Of a stretch of 21,548 nt of DNA, positions 6,522-14,994 are shown in pieces. The position numbers and the translations under genes are program-made. The notes under the pieces are model-generated. The model ran no database searches, was not told the origin of the DNA, and worked only from the letters and a program-made list of their open reading frames with translations. Every line of letters starts with the position of its first letter. The first letter of the stretch is position 1. This DNA comes from CAZDHT01 sp964505325 (GTDB lineage: Bacteria; Planctomycetota; PUPC01): contig CAZDHT010000063.1 of assembly GCA_964505325.1 (NCBI GenBank), forward strand, positions 1 through 21,548, written 5' to 3'.

Positions 6522-9500
6522 TCACTTGGCCGGCGCATCCCCGACGCGGCTCATGACCCAAACCACCTTCGTCTTTGCGTAGGCGGGCAGCTTCTTTCCG
6601 GCGTCGTGAACGTGCAGGTCGCCGTTCGGCTGGATCTTTACGCGGTAGCGGTATATGACCACCAGGGCGGGCAGGTTGCCGAAAGCGGACGGGTCGAAGC
6701 CGGTCCCGGCGCCCGTGTAGCTCTTGACCCTTTGCTTGGTGGTGAACTTGGCATTGAGAATGCCGCTGCCGTAGTTCAGCGTACCGGTGAAGGTGCTCTC
6801 CATGGTGAGCTGGATCTTGATCACTTTGTCGCCGAGGTTGTAGCTCTGGGAGGAGTCGAGGTTCATCTTGCCCTTGACGTTTCCGTTCTGGATGGTCATC
6901 TCAGCGGTGCCCTGGGCGGCGATCTTGACGGACGGGGCGACCTTGTCCACGCGCCGCACTTCGGACTCTGCCACCAGGGTGCCGCGGTACAGGCCGTTGG
7001 GGATGGGGGGCTCGTCGGTGACGAGGATGCTGGTCGAGCACTCCCGTGTGAAATCGGCGGCGATGGACGCGTACGGCCCGACCAAGCCCTTGCCTGAGAC
7101 CTTCACCGTCATTCCGCCGGTGCGAGGGTAAGAGCCGAGCGTGGCCGGTACGTCCGTGTGCCAGACGTTGGGGTATTTTCCTCGCTTGCCGCGGGCCTTG
7201 AAGAAGAAGGCAACGGACACGGTCGCCGGCTGGCCGGTGAGCTTCTTGATGTTGTCCTGAAGGGCCTTGCGGAGTTGGGTGATGGTGGGCTTGCCCCCGC
7301 GCGGATAAAGGACCGCCAGGCTGACGGGAAGGGTCTTCTCCTTGTAGTCCTTCGCCAGGAGGACCGGATTGGGGTGGTACATCAGTTCGAGCGGCATGCG
7401 GCGGAGGTAGTCGAGCGCGGCGTTGCAGCGCCGGGCCATCGCCGCGGCCTCCTCGTCGATCACCTTGCCGTCCGGCGACAGGCCGTATCCCTTGTAGAGC
7501 TTCGCGAGTTCCTTCTGCAGGTCACCGGGCTTGCCGCGGTAGAGCAGGCGGAGATAGTGGAAGAGCATCGCCTTGTTGTGCGGTACCCCGTCCTTGCGGA
7601 GCATCGACTCGATGCGTGCGTAGTTCATCATCACCGCGCCGAGGCGGCGGTTGTAGTCCTTGGGGTCCTCGGCCTTGAGTTTCTCGTTGTCGCGTTTGGC
7701 AGTGATGAAGCTGCCGCCGGTGAGGTTGATCTCCCTGGCGTACATCCACCTCTCAACGAGAGCGATGCGCTGAAGGAATGCGGACCTCATCTTCTCCTGG
7801 GCCAGCCGCTGGGTAAAGTAAGTGCGGATTCGCTCAGCGATCTCGGCGTCGGTGATCTCGCGATGCTCCGTCTCGCGACACTCTTTCCTTATCCCCTTCA
7901 CCATCTCGCGCAGGCCGCCCGCGAAATAGCCGACGGTGGCCTGCGTGTTGAGGACGAAGTCCAGCTTCTCGCCTCCGCGATAGCGGTTGTAGAGGGTGTT
8001 GAGCACATCGTTCTTGTAGGCGTCGGTTTTCGAGCCGACGTAAAGCGCGGTGAGCCGCATCGCCAACTCGGTGGCCGCAAGGGGTGGGTAGCCCCACTGA
8101 ACCAGCTCGATGACGGCGCGGCCACCCCCGTAGAGGTAGCCCTTCAGCTTGCCCTTGGTGGAGCCCTCGTGGTAGGCGTCATACACGGCCCACCCGGCAC
8201 AGAGCAGGCCAAGCCCCGTCCCGGAGTGGCGCCACGCCTTGCCGAGGAGGGATTCGCCTCCCTCGGTCGCTCCGTGCAGGAGGGCCCTCTGTCCCGGCTT
8301 GAGCTCGTCATAGGCCGCGCCAAACCGCTTCATCGCCTGCTGGTCGAAATACTCGGTAGAGAAGCGCGCAATGGCGATGTTTTTCTGGTACCGACCGGCG
8401 AGTTCCTTGATGCTCTGCCACTCCTTCTGGCCGATCCCCTTGATCACGGCGTTCTGCATGGTCTCCGCGTACTGCGGAGGCAGATTGGCGAGGCTGGCGG
8501 CCAGTTCGCTCACCGCCGTCGGGCTCATTTTCGAGCTCTTCAGGATCGCCACGTGGTGGCCGGCGATCTTCTTCGCCATGCGTCCGGTGACGGCCTCCAT
8601 CGACTGCTGGTAGGCCCGCACCGCATCGTCGTAGTTCGCAATGCCCATGGTGTTCATGTAGTTCACCATTGCGGCATCGACCTTGCCGGTTTCTCTGATG
8701 AACTCGGCCGTCTTGAGAAGCTGTTGCTCGGCGGTCTTCAGCTTGCCGCCGGCCAGCTTGAATGCTTCCGCGTTGCGGCAGTTGTACTTCGCCTGCATCA
8801 GGGCCGCCATGCGCGGGTCGTCAGCATACTTCAGCGCGATGGCATGGTGGAACTTCAAGTTGTCGCTGAAAAACCCGGCGGCGTCCGCCCCGGTCAGGGG
8901 CGGGGGCGGGGTCTTGACGACGCTGCGGTATCGTACCTCGACCATGTCCTTGCTCTTGAGGTCAAACTTCCACAGGTCCGGTTGCTCCTTGTAGAGCCGG
9001 TGGTCTAGCCACTTCGTGCCGCCGCGCGTGTTGTACTTTTCCAGGTTCGCCGCCGCATCGATGCGGCTCTTCCAGCTACTGATGTCTGTGGGGTCCAGGG
9101 CATGCACATCCAGGCTGGAGGGCTTGATGCCGAACTTGCGCTCGAAGGTCTGTTTGAAGTCCTTGGCCGCCTCCGAGGCGCGCGGCCCGCGCGGTATGAA
9201 GTCCTTGTCGCTCTTGCCGGGCACGTAGCCCTTCTTGAAGCGGTTCCCCACCGTGCCAACGGGGACGACGCAGTCCAACCCTCTGGCGCCTTGGCCCAGG
9301 GCCACCTGGCTCCAGGTCTCCCGGGTCATGTTGATCATGTGCTCGTCGACGGCCCTCGCCACTTTTGCCGGGACGCGACCGTCCTTCACGAGATTCTTGT
9401 ACTCGGCGTAGTTCTCGAAGATCTTCATGGCGGCGGAGCGGCCGTTTTTGGCGGTCTCGAACTGCTTGACGAGGGCGGCAACATCAGCGGCCAGCGCCTC

Positions 9501-9593
9501 GGCTCCCGCCAGCAGAAGCAGCAGGGCGGCGCTCGCAAGCCGGAGCCCGTGTCTCTCACGTCGCGCAACACAGTCGTCGTGGAATGGTCGCAT
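6522..9593 (-). CDS. Large secreted protein of unknown family, possible nucleotidyltransferase-like domain
   Basis: I do not recognise this 1023-residue protein. It has a clear signal peptide (hydrophobic core LASAALLLLLAGAEALA, cut near 35-36). Residues 112-131 read VGTVGNRFKKGYVPGKSDKD and residues 161-167 read LDVHALD. Together these resemble the pol-beta nucleotidyltransferase pattern G[GS]...D-x-D plus a later acidic strand, but a periplasmic location is odd for such an enzyme, so this is a hypothesis. Residues 240-450 look mostly helical. A small-residue-rich hydrophobic stretch (456-520) could enter a membrane. Residues 820-1015 are rich in alternating beta-strand patterns. GGGAGG lies 8 bases before the ATG. 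The gene starts 25 bases after the WD40/Sel1 gene, almost certainly in the same operon. Confidence 0.85.
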   Translation of the reverse strand: MRPFHDDCVARRERHGLRLASAALLLLLAGAEALAADVAALVKQFETAKNGRSAAMKIFENYAEYKNLVKDGRVPAKVARAVDEHMINMTRETWSQVALGQGARGLDCVVPVGTVGNRFKKGYVPGKSDKDFIPRGPRASEAAKDFKQTFERKFGIKPSSLDVHALDPTDISSWKSRIDAAANLEKYNTRGGTKWLDHRLYKEQPDLWKFDLKSKDMVEVRYRSVVKTPPPPLTGADAAGFFSDNLKFHHAIALKYADDPRMAALMQAKYNCRNAEAFKLAGGKLKTAEQQLLKTAEFIRETGKVDAAMVNYMNTMGIANYDDAVRAYQQSMEAVTGRMAKKIAGHHVAILKSSKMSPTAVSELAASLANLPPQYAETMQNAVIKGIGQKEWQSIKELAGRYQKNIAIARFSTEYFDQQAMKRFGAAYDELKPGQRALLHGATEGGESLLGKAWRHSGTGLGLLCAGWAVYDAYHEGSTKGKLKGYLYGGGRAVIELVQWGYPPLAATELAMRLTALYVGSKTDAYKNDVLNTLYNRYRGGEKLDFVLNTQATVGYFAGGLREMVKGIRKECRETEHREITDAEIAERIRTYFTQRLAQEKMRSAFLQRIALVERWMYAREINLTGGSFITAKRDNEKLKAEDPKDYNRRLGAVMMNYARIESMLRKDGVPHNKAMLFHYLRLLYRGKPGDLQKELAKLYKGYGLSPDGKVIDEEAAAMARRCNAALDYLRRMPLELMYHPNPVLLAKDYKEKTLPVSLAVLYPRGGKPTITQLRKALQDNIKKLTGQPATVSVAFFFKARGKRGKYPNVWHTDVPATLGSYPRTGGMTVKVSGKGLVGPYASIAADFTRECSTSILVTDEPPIPNGLYRGTLVAESEVRRVDKVAPSVKIAAQGTAEMTIQNGNVKGKMNLDSSQSYNLGDKVIKIQLTMESTFTGTLNYGSGILNAKFTTKQRVKSYTGAGTGFDPSAFGNLPALVVIYRYRVKIQPNGDLHVHDAGKKLPAYAKTKVVWVMSRVGDAPAK

Positions 9594-9618
9594 CGTCTTG
9601 TCCTCCCGGCACGGTGGC

Positions 9619-12354
9619 CTATGGGTTGACGGAGATTCTGTTGCTCTTGGCGTACTTCAGCGCGCCCGCGTGACCCGCCCGGGCGGCGCGGCGCAGCCAC
9701 ATCAGCGCCTTCGCCGCATCCTTGGCGGTGCCCGTTCCGTTCTTGTACGCACTGAACATGTTCCACATGGCGTTGGCGTTGCCGCTCTTGGCGGCCCGCA
9801 GATCCCATTGGTTCGCCTCGACGTCGCTCTTGGGGACGCCCATGCCCAGGCGGTGCATGATCGCGAGGTTCCTCATTGACAGGGCGTTGCCACTCTTGGC
9901 GCCCTGGCGAAACCATTTCAGGGCGAGGGCATGACTGCGCCTGACCCCGAGGCCGCGGAGATAGAACAAGCCGAGCTGCGTCATCGCGGGGGCGAAGCCC
10001 CGCGCGGCGGACTCGTGATGGCAGGAGAGTGCGTGGACGTAGTCTTGCTCCACGCCGTTGCCGGCTGCGTACAGGCGGCCGAGGTTGTACATCGCCGCGC
10101 GGTGGCCCAACTTGGCGGCCTTCAGGTGCCACGCGGCGGCTTTCGCGTAATCCCTGCGCACGCCCTGCGCGTCCTCGCGGCACACGCCCAGGTGATACAT
10201 GCCCTGCGCGCTGCCGAGGTCCGCGGCCTTGCGATACCACGATACGGCCTTGGCGGTGTCCCGCGGCACCCCCCGGCCCATCTGGCAGTACCAGCCAAGC
10301 CGGCACATCGCCCGGGCGTGGCCCTTCTCCGCCGCCTGCGCGAACCACTTCGCGGCTTCGGCGTCGTTCTTCGAGGTGCCCTGTCCGTACTTGTGCATGT
10401 AGCCGAGGTAGTACATGGCCATGGCGTGCTTCGACTTCGCCGCGGCGTGAAAGTAGGCCAGTGCCTTGGCCTCATCCTTGGGGTAGCCCTTTCCGTGCTT
10501 GTGGCACAGGCCGATGAACAGCAAGCCGTCGGCGTTGCCGGAAGCCGCGGCCTGGCGCCAGATGGGCAGACGGCTCCGGCAGATCCGTTCCAGGTGGTCC
10601 GCGATGGGGGCATCGGTCCGCAGGGCCAGTTCGAGCGCCCCGAAGTCCTTCACCACCTCCCGCTCCACCGTCCCCGCCGGGACCGGCGACGTGGGAATAA
10701 CCGGCCGCTGGAGCGGCGCGTAGGCCAACTCGCCGGTCGCGGGGGTGTAGCGGTACTGGTAGCCGCTGGGGGCCGGAGGAATACTCTTCAGGTCGCCTTT
10801 CAGCAGATCCTTCAGCGCGCCGGGCAGGCGCCCGGTCGTGGCCTTGTAGAGTTGGATGTGGGCCTGGAGGATGGCGAGGGTCCGCTTGGCCTCCGCGGAG
10901 ATGCCGGGCGCGGGCGTGGGCTCCACCACCGGCTTCACGGGCCGGTCTACGACCGTGGGCGGCTCGGGCCGGGTCTTGGCCGCCAGCCCTGTCGCCCAGA
11001 CGTACACCGGCATCTTTGTCTCGTTGTACTTCTGATCGCCCATGGCGGCGAGCAGCCCGCCGGCCGGGCTCACGGCCATGGCGTAGATCTTGACATCCTT
11101 GCCCTTGCCGTCCTTGAACCTCACGGAGCACGTCTGCTTTGGCGCGTTCCACAGGAACACCCCCTTATACTGGAAGGCGAAGATGAACCGGTCGGCGTCG
11201 AGCGCCAGCCCCCCGCTCAGGGTGTCCTGGCGGCCTGTGCGGCTTGTCGAGGGTATCCGGAGGACGCGGTTCTGGCCCGCGGCCGTGGGCAGGAGCTGAA
11301 TCTGCGGCGTGACCTGGGGAAGACACAGGAACCATTTGCCGCCGGGGTCGATCGACAGACGGTTGTTCGATTGCTGATCGGGCCGTGTTACCAGAGGCAG
11401 GTTGCGCTGGAGATGCGCCCTGTCCCATTGGCCCGTCGGCCATTGTGCCAAGTGGGTCGCCCTGTTTGTCTTCCGGTCGCTCCTCCATTCCTGGAACGCC
11501 AGGGCATAGAGCGTCTTGCCGTCGTGGCTGAACTGGACCGCCTCGAAGATCGCGTTCCCCTTGAGTTCCGGGAGGGTGACAGCCTGGGACTTCCCCGTCT
11601 TGAGATTCACCACATAGGGCCGTGGATATGCCCTTTCCGCGGCGGCGTCGAAATGCAGCAGACCCAGGGCGACCCAGTGCCCGTCCGGCGACACGGCCAC
11701 ACAGTCGCTGGAACCTATCAGGTTGTCGGGAAGAGGCCACGCGCGCGTCTGACGCCCGGTCTCGGCGTCCCACCGAATCAGTTGGACGTTCAGGATCTTC
11801 TTCTGGCGCTTGTCGAGAAAGGCAGACAGGCTGTAGATGCTTTTGCCGCCGGGCCCGACGTTCCACCCGAGCATGGCGTGGTCTTTGGCCGGAGGTTGGA
11901 TCGTCGTTCGTACGGCGCCGCTGGCTACGTCGGTGACCTGTCCCTGGTGGCCCGTCCCCAACAGGAGCCACTTCCCATCCGGGGAGAACCGCACCTGTCG
12001 GATCCCGATTGAGCTCACAGCTCCCTTGGGCGCGGGCAACTGCGTCTGGCGGATCAGCGTCCCGCCCTTCTTTCCGGCGGCCAGCGGATGGGGCTCAGGC
12101 TTCGACGGCGCGGGCGCCGCCGGGGCCGGGTCTGACTTGGCTGATGGAAGCCAAGCCGCGTCGGTGGGGACGAAGTCATCACCGCCGTCCGGCTCGCCGA
12201 GGCCGAACTCGTTCTCGGTCTTGTCCGCAGCGTGGCAGACCTCCTGCCAGCCAGGACCCGTCAGCAACAGGCCCAGAGCCAACACGCCCACAAAGGCAAT
12301 CCACGTGGTGACGCGTTCGCGGTTCTCGCTTCGCTCAGCGATAGTGGCGTTCAT
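9619..12354 (-). CDS. Secreted WD40-like and Sel1-repeat fusion protein
   Basis: This 911-residue protein starts with an N-terminal signal or anchor helix (WIAFVGVLALGLLLTGPG). A Pro/Ala-rich linker follows. A WD40/beta-propeller-like region spans about 115-475, with repeated hxFSPDGKWL, VAVSPDGHWV, VQFSHDGKTLYA and MAVSPAGGLLA units. A short segment near 490-560 (ILQAHIQLYKATTGRLP...SGYQYRYTPATGE) resembles the C-terminal part of GspG-like pseudopilins. Eight Sel1 repeats of about 36 residues follow (about 605-895; AMYYLGYMHKYGQGT-type units). Sel1 and WD40 modules are protein-interaction scaffolds. ATG 12354 is chosen because GGGAG lies 6 bases upstream. It is first of two genes; the 1023-residue protein is its likely partner. 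No catalytic site is visible. Confidence 0.88.
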   Translation of the reverse strand: MNATIAERSENRERVTTWIAFVGVLALGLLLTGPGWQEVCHAADKTENEFGLGEPDGGDDFVPTDAAWLPSAKSDPAPAAPAPSKPEPHPLAAGKKGGTLIRQTQLPAPKGAVSSIGIRQVRFSPDGKWLLLGTGHQGQVTDVASGAVRTTIQPPAKDHAMLGWNVGPGGKSIYSLSAFLDKRQKKILNVQLIRWDAETGRQTRAWPLPDNLIGSSDCVAVSPDGHWVALGLLHFDAAAERAYPRPYVVNLKTGKSQAVTLPELKGNAIFEAVQFSHDGKTLYALAFQEWRSDRKTNRATHLAQWPTGQWDRAHLQRNLPLVTRPDQQSNNRLSIDPGGKWFLCLPQVTPQIQLLPTAAGQNRVLRIPSTSRTGRQDTLSGGLALDADRFIFAFQYKGVFLWNAPKQTCSVRFKDGKGKDVKIYAMAVSPAGGLLAAMGDQKYNETKMPVYVWATGLAAKTRPEPPTVVDRPVKPVVEPTPAPGISAEAKRTLAILQAHIQLYKATTGRLPGALKDLLKGDLKSIPPAPSGYQYRYTPATGELAYAPLQRPVIPTSPVPAGTVEREVVKDFGALELALRTDAPIADHLERICRSRLPIWRQAAASGNADGLLFIGLCHKHGKGYPKDEAKALAYFHAAAKSKHAMAMYYLGYMHKYGQGTSKNDAEAAKWFAQAAEKGHARAMCRLGWYCQMGRGVPRDTAKAVSWYRKAADLGSAQGMYHLGVCREDAQGVRRDYAKAAAWHLKAAKLGHRAAMYNLGRLYAAGNGVEQDYVHALSCHHESAARGFAPAMTQLGLFYLRGLGVRRSHALALKWFRQGAKSGNALSMRNLAIMHRLGMGVPKSDVEANQWDLRAAKSGNANAMWNMFSAYKNGTGTAKDAAKALMWLRRAARAGHAGALKYAKSNRISVNP

Positions 12355-12826
12355 TCTGCGCTCCCGTGGTCCGCGTTCCGGGACAACGGCCAACTGGACC
12401 AAGCCCGAGGTCTTGGGGTCCGTTCACAGGATGGAAGCTTGACCCGCCCTCGGTTGTCGTACCACCCTCTATGTAGGTGCCCCCGGGCACAGTCCTGGCT
12501 TGGAGCCGGGGCGTAGCCGAGCGGGCATCTCTGCCCGATCATCCACGAACAGGCCCGGGTTTCTTGAACCGAATCGACTCACAGGCACAAGCCATACCGA
12601 GCGCGGCAGAGGAGATCAGACGGCTGATTCCCATGGTGTTCGTCAGCCCCCTCGGCCAGCCTGATTCTATGACCTGGCTTGAAGCGGTTCAAGCGTAAAG
12701 TTCAGCCCGGTCTACCTGCCGGAACATGCGATGAACCCGCACCCCGTGCGTGCGGAATATCCACAGAGGCCGGCGCAAGAGCGCCATTGACTGGCCCGTC
12801 TGACGCTAATGGCTTCAGATCTCACG

Positions 12827-12850
12827 ATATTCAGGACAGGCGCGGTTTTT
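12827..12850 (+). repeat. Diverged copy of the TTCAGGACAGTCACCGTTTT repeat
   Basis: ATATTCAGGACAG is followed by GCG and then CGGTTTTT. It matches the paired copies at 20521-20540 and 20576-20595 except for the middle TCAC, and shares the preceding ATA with the first of them. It is probably an old member of the same dispersed family. Confidence 0.5.
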
Positions 12851-12877
12851 CGGCGAGGGACATGGGCGTGTTGTGTG

Positions 12878-12905
12878 TTGACACCGCCGGCGCGAGAGGT
12901 ATCGT
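12878..12905 (+). promoter_or_regulatory. Possible promoter upstream of the 128-residue gene
   Basis: TTGACA (12878-12883) is followed after 16 bases by TATCGT (12900-12905). The -35 is perfect and the -10 matches 4 of 6. It lies 175 bases before the ATG at 13080 and points the right way. This is the only candidate I found for the plus-strand pair. Confidence 0.35.
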
Positions 12906-13079
12906 GGCGCCGTGATGTGCGAGGCTCAGAATGGCACTTCGGACAAAACTGTGGCTGTCCCCAATATCGAGAGTTCTACGCCCGCGTGCTGAACAAGACG
13001 TGTACCAGATGGCCGCGCCGGCCATCCTATGGTTCTTATGCAGAAACCATGTAAGACGAAGTCAGGCCGTGAGAGCCAG

Positions 13080-13466
13080 ATGAAACGGAAACACGTCCTT
13101 GCCGTCGGGTTGCTCGTTGTACTCGTTGTCGTGGGCGGCTACGGCATCTACCGGCTGTGCCTGCCCAATCGAGCCATCGTGCGCAACTCCAGCGGCGTCG
13201 CGGTGAGCAGCGTCGTACTCATCCTCCGAGACCTTGACGGCGGGTGGTCTCTTCAGAAGACCATCCCCAGCTTGCAGCCGGGCGAGAACATCACCGTCCG
13301 TCATGGCAAGAATGATACGAGTGCCGAGCTTCGATACGGCATTCGTGGAACTTCGCGCGAGCATCGAGAGGCGTACATCGATCTTTGGCGCGGCGAGGGA
13401 TGGGTCTTCGACGTCCAATCGAACGGCACGGTGAAATCCGGTTACGACTATCCGAGGAAGGGGTGA
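13080..13466 (+). CDS. Small membrane-anchored protein of unknown function
   Basis: I do not recognise this 128-residue protein. Residues 5-25 (HVLAVGLLVVLVVVGGYGIYRL) form a single membrane helix after a basic N-terminus, so the remaining 100 residues should be periplasmic. The soluble part alternates like a small beta-sandwich: IVRNSSGVAVSSVVLILRDLDG, IPSLQPGENITVRHGKNDTS and YIDLWRGEGWVFDVQSNGTV. LQPGE and the LWRGEGW stretch would be useful search tags. The ATG at 13080 puts the basic residues directly before the helix; an ATG at 13029 would add 17 unlikely residues. A weak GAGAG precedes it. The carboxypeptidase gene begins 55 bases downstream on the same strand, so co-transcription is likely. 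Confidence 0.75.
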   Translation: MKRKHVLAVGLLVVLVVVGGYGIYRLCLPNRAIVRNSSGVAVSSVVLILRDLDGGWSLQKTIPSLQPGENITVRHGKNDTSAELRYGIRGTSREHREAYIDLWRGEGWVFDVQSNGTVKSGYDYPRKG

Positions 13467-13521
13467 AAGGGCCTGACCGCGACTGCACACGGCCGCCGCT
13501 CCGCACGGAAAGGACACCTTG

Positions 13522-14649
13522 ATGCCTCGCGACCACTTTCCGTCTCTGGATGAAATCTATCAGGGATTGGATCAGTTCGTCAGCGCGAATCCCGACATTG
13601 CACGCATCGAATCGCTGGGTGCATCGGCCGAAGGCCGGGAGGTCAGAGCCGTCTGTGTGACCGATCGTAGCGTCGCTGCGGCGGAAAAGGAAGTGGCATT
13701 CGTGATTTGTGGCCGGCACGGGCAGGAGCTGGGTACCCGTGTCATCGGCCTCGCACTGCTTGACTGGTTGTCCTCGGCAGAAGCAGAGGAAACCAGGCGG
13801 CGCCAGCTCGTCATGGTCGTCCCGGTGGCAAATCCAGACGGATGTGTACGTGGCGAGTTCTGGGCGCCGAACGATAAGCTCTCAAAGACAGAAGAGAGCA
13901 CCATCGCACGGTCGGCACATGCGTACCAGCCGGATGCGGTTATGGATGTTCACAGTTGGGGCGGCGTTTTGGACGGCGAAGCGGTCGTTACAGCAAACAC
14001 CTCCGCTTCCGGCGAAGATGTCTTCATTCACGAGTCAATCGCTGCAAAGATGACCGAGCGCGCCGCGGCCAAGGGATATCCTTTCCTCATACATAGAACC
14101 GGTCTTTCGGGCGCCTACAACAACTTCTACTGTGGAATGTGCTATGCGAACTTCCACTCCCTGGTCTTTGGGATGGAAGTCAACCACAGCTTTCTCGATC
14201 CAAAAGAATGTGCTGAGAGCGGAATGGCAGTGATTAAGGCTTTTCTTGATGAGGGGAACGCGCGGTCACCGTGGGAACCGCATCCCGGTTATCCCAACCG
14301 TATCCTGTTGGGCGACTTGTTCACATCGATCCGGGCGACGGGCGCCACCGCTGCCGAGCGTCGCAAGTCCAGATCTGAGATATGGAAGAACCGGCGATTG
14401 TTTAAGGCTCCTCAAAGGGAGTTCCTGGCACCCAATGCAATTCGTGTGAGGGCCGAGTATGCAGGCGAGCCGTTGTCGTGCGGGTTCGCTCTTGTTTGCC
14501 GGGTACGCGCTTTTCCTGCATCGAAGCCGGTCCGGCTGAGCGGAAAGAGCGTAGAATCAACCACCTACAGCGATAATTGCTCGACCTATGTCAGTGTCGA
14601 TGTGCATCCGTCGGGGAAGGAAGAATACGAGCTCCTGATTGAGTTTTGA
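13522..14649 (+). CDS. M14-family zinc carboxypeptidase
   Basis: This 375-residue protein belongs to the M14 metallopeptidases. The zinc-binding HxxE is H66-G-Q-E69 in ICGRHGQELGTR. NPDGCVRGEFW (104-114) supplies the family's NPDG and an Arg. H144 in MDVHSW is the third zinc ligand. E219 in FGMEVNHSF is the best candidate for the catalytic Glu. The opening (SLDEIYQGLDQF...IESLGASAEGREVRAVCV) is also typical. M14 enzymes remove C-terminal residues or cleave peptidoglycan peptides and related amides; the substrate cannot be told. There is no signal peptide, suggesting a cytoplasmic enzyme. A beta-rich tail (from about 310) follows the catalytic domain. AAGGA lies 7 bases before the ATG. An in-frame TTG at 13519 is less well placed. 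Confidence 0.9.
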   Translation: MPRDHFPSLDEIYQGLDQFVSANPDIARIESLGASAEGREVRAVCVTDRSVAAAEKEVAFVICGRHGQELGTRVIGLALLDWLSSAEAEETRRRQLVMVVPVANPDGCVRGEFWAPNDKLSKTEESTIARSAHAYQPDAVMDVHSWGGVLDGEAVVTANTSASGEDVFIHESIAAKMTERAAAKGYPFLIHRTGLSGAYNNFYCGMCYANFHSLVFGMEVNHSFLDPKECAESGMAVIKAFLDEGNARSPWEPHPGYPNRILLGDLFTSIRATGATAAERRKSRSEIWKNRRLFKAPQREFLAPNAIRVRAEYAGEPLSCGFALVCRVRAFPASKPVRLSGKSVESTTYSDNCSTYVSVDVHPSGKEEYELLIEF

Positions 14650-14655
14650 GCTTTC

Positions 14656-14693
14656 AGTAATACGGGTGCCAGTAATACGGGTGCCTGGCACCC
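14656..14693 (+). repeat. Tandem repeat ending in a GGTGCC palindrome
   Basis: AGTAATACGGGTGCC occurs twice head to tail (14656-14670 and 14671-14685). The second copy runs into the perfect palindrome GGGTGCC-T-GGCACCC (14679-14693). The palindrome shares TGCCTGGCAC with the 24-base repeats at 6318 and 19664. It begins 7 bases after the carboxypeptidase stop. Confidence 0.7.
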
Positions 14694-14994
14694 GGCGAAG
14701 ATGTAACCTGCTGGCGCAGAAGTGGTTGCGGAGTCGCAATCCATTTTCGGCCGGGCGGAGGTGGGCCTGACGACAAGGCGACAAAGGGCGCAGGGCGACA
14801 GGGAACCTGACCACAAAGAGACAAAGAGCACCAAGAGACACGAAGAGATAGACGCGTGTCCGGGCCGCCTCCGGCCGGACACCTTCGCCCGCCCAAGTCA
14901 GTGCCGTTGCTGGCTGCCCCGAATATCCACGGACTCGGAAAGCTCACGTGGCTGGAGCGCGCCCGAGTCGAAAGCTCCGCTGACTTTCACGTCG
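14694..14994. other. Non-coding gap between convergent genes
   Basis: No gene is seen. The stretch holds a purine-rich low-complexity run (about 14770-14850) with repeated ACAAAG and CAAGAGACA units. It also holds a hairpin GTGTCCGG (14856-14863) with CCGGACAC (14875-14882). It lies between the stops of two converging genes, so the hairpin could serve as a transcript end, though it has no T-tract. Confidence 0.6.

Larger units (their letters stand above)
12355..13079. other. Non-coding gap between divergent genes
   Basis: This 725-base gap lies between the divergently oriented WD40/Sel1 gene and the small membrane protein, so it should hold both promoters. No convincing gene was found: frames here lack ribosome binding sites and protein-like composition. 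Visible structure includes the palindrome GTGCCCCCGGGCAC (12477-12490), a hairpin CGGGCA-TCTC-TGCCCG (12522-12537), a diverged GGACAG repeat (12827-12850) and a weak plus-strand promoter (12878-12905). Confidence 0.6.

Noticed and set aside
7158..9008. Long plus-strand open frame of 616 codons opposite the 1023-residue gene
   Set aside because: It is the antisense of a gene with a signal peptide, a good ribosome binding site and sensible composition. The frame is open because of GC-rich codon bias, and its translation shows no domain.
9931..12012. Plus-strand open frame of 693 codons opposite the WD40/Sel1 gene
   Set aside because: The opposite strand encodes clear Sel1 and propeller repeats. 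The plus frame has no start signal and only reflects the repeat structure in antisense.
12477..13054. Several short plus-strand frames in the gap before the small membrane protein
   Set aside because: None has a ribosome binding site, hydrophobic pattern or recognisable motif, and they overlap each other and the repeats.
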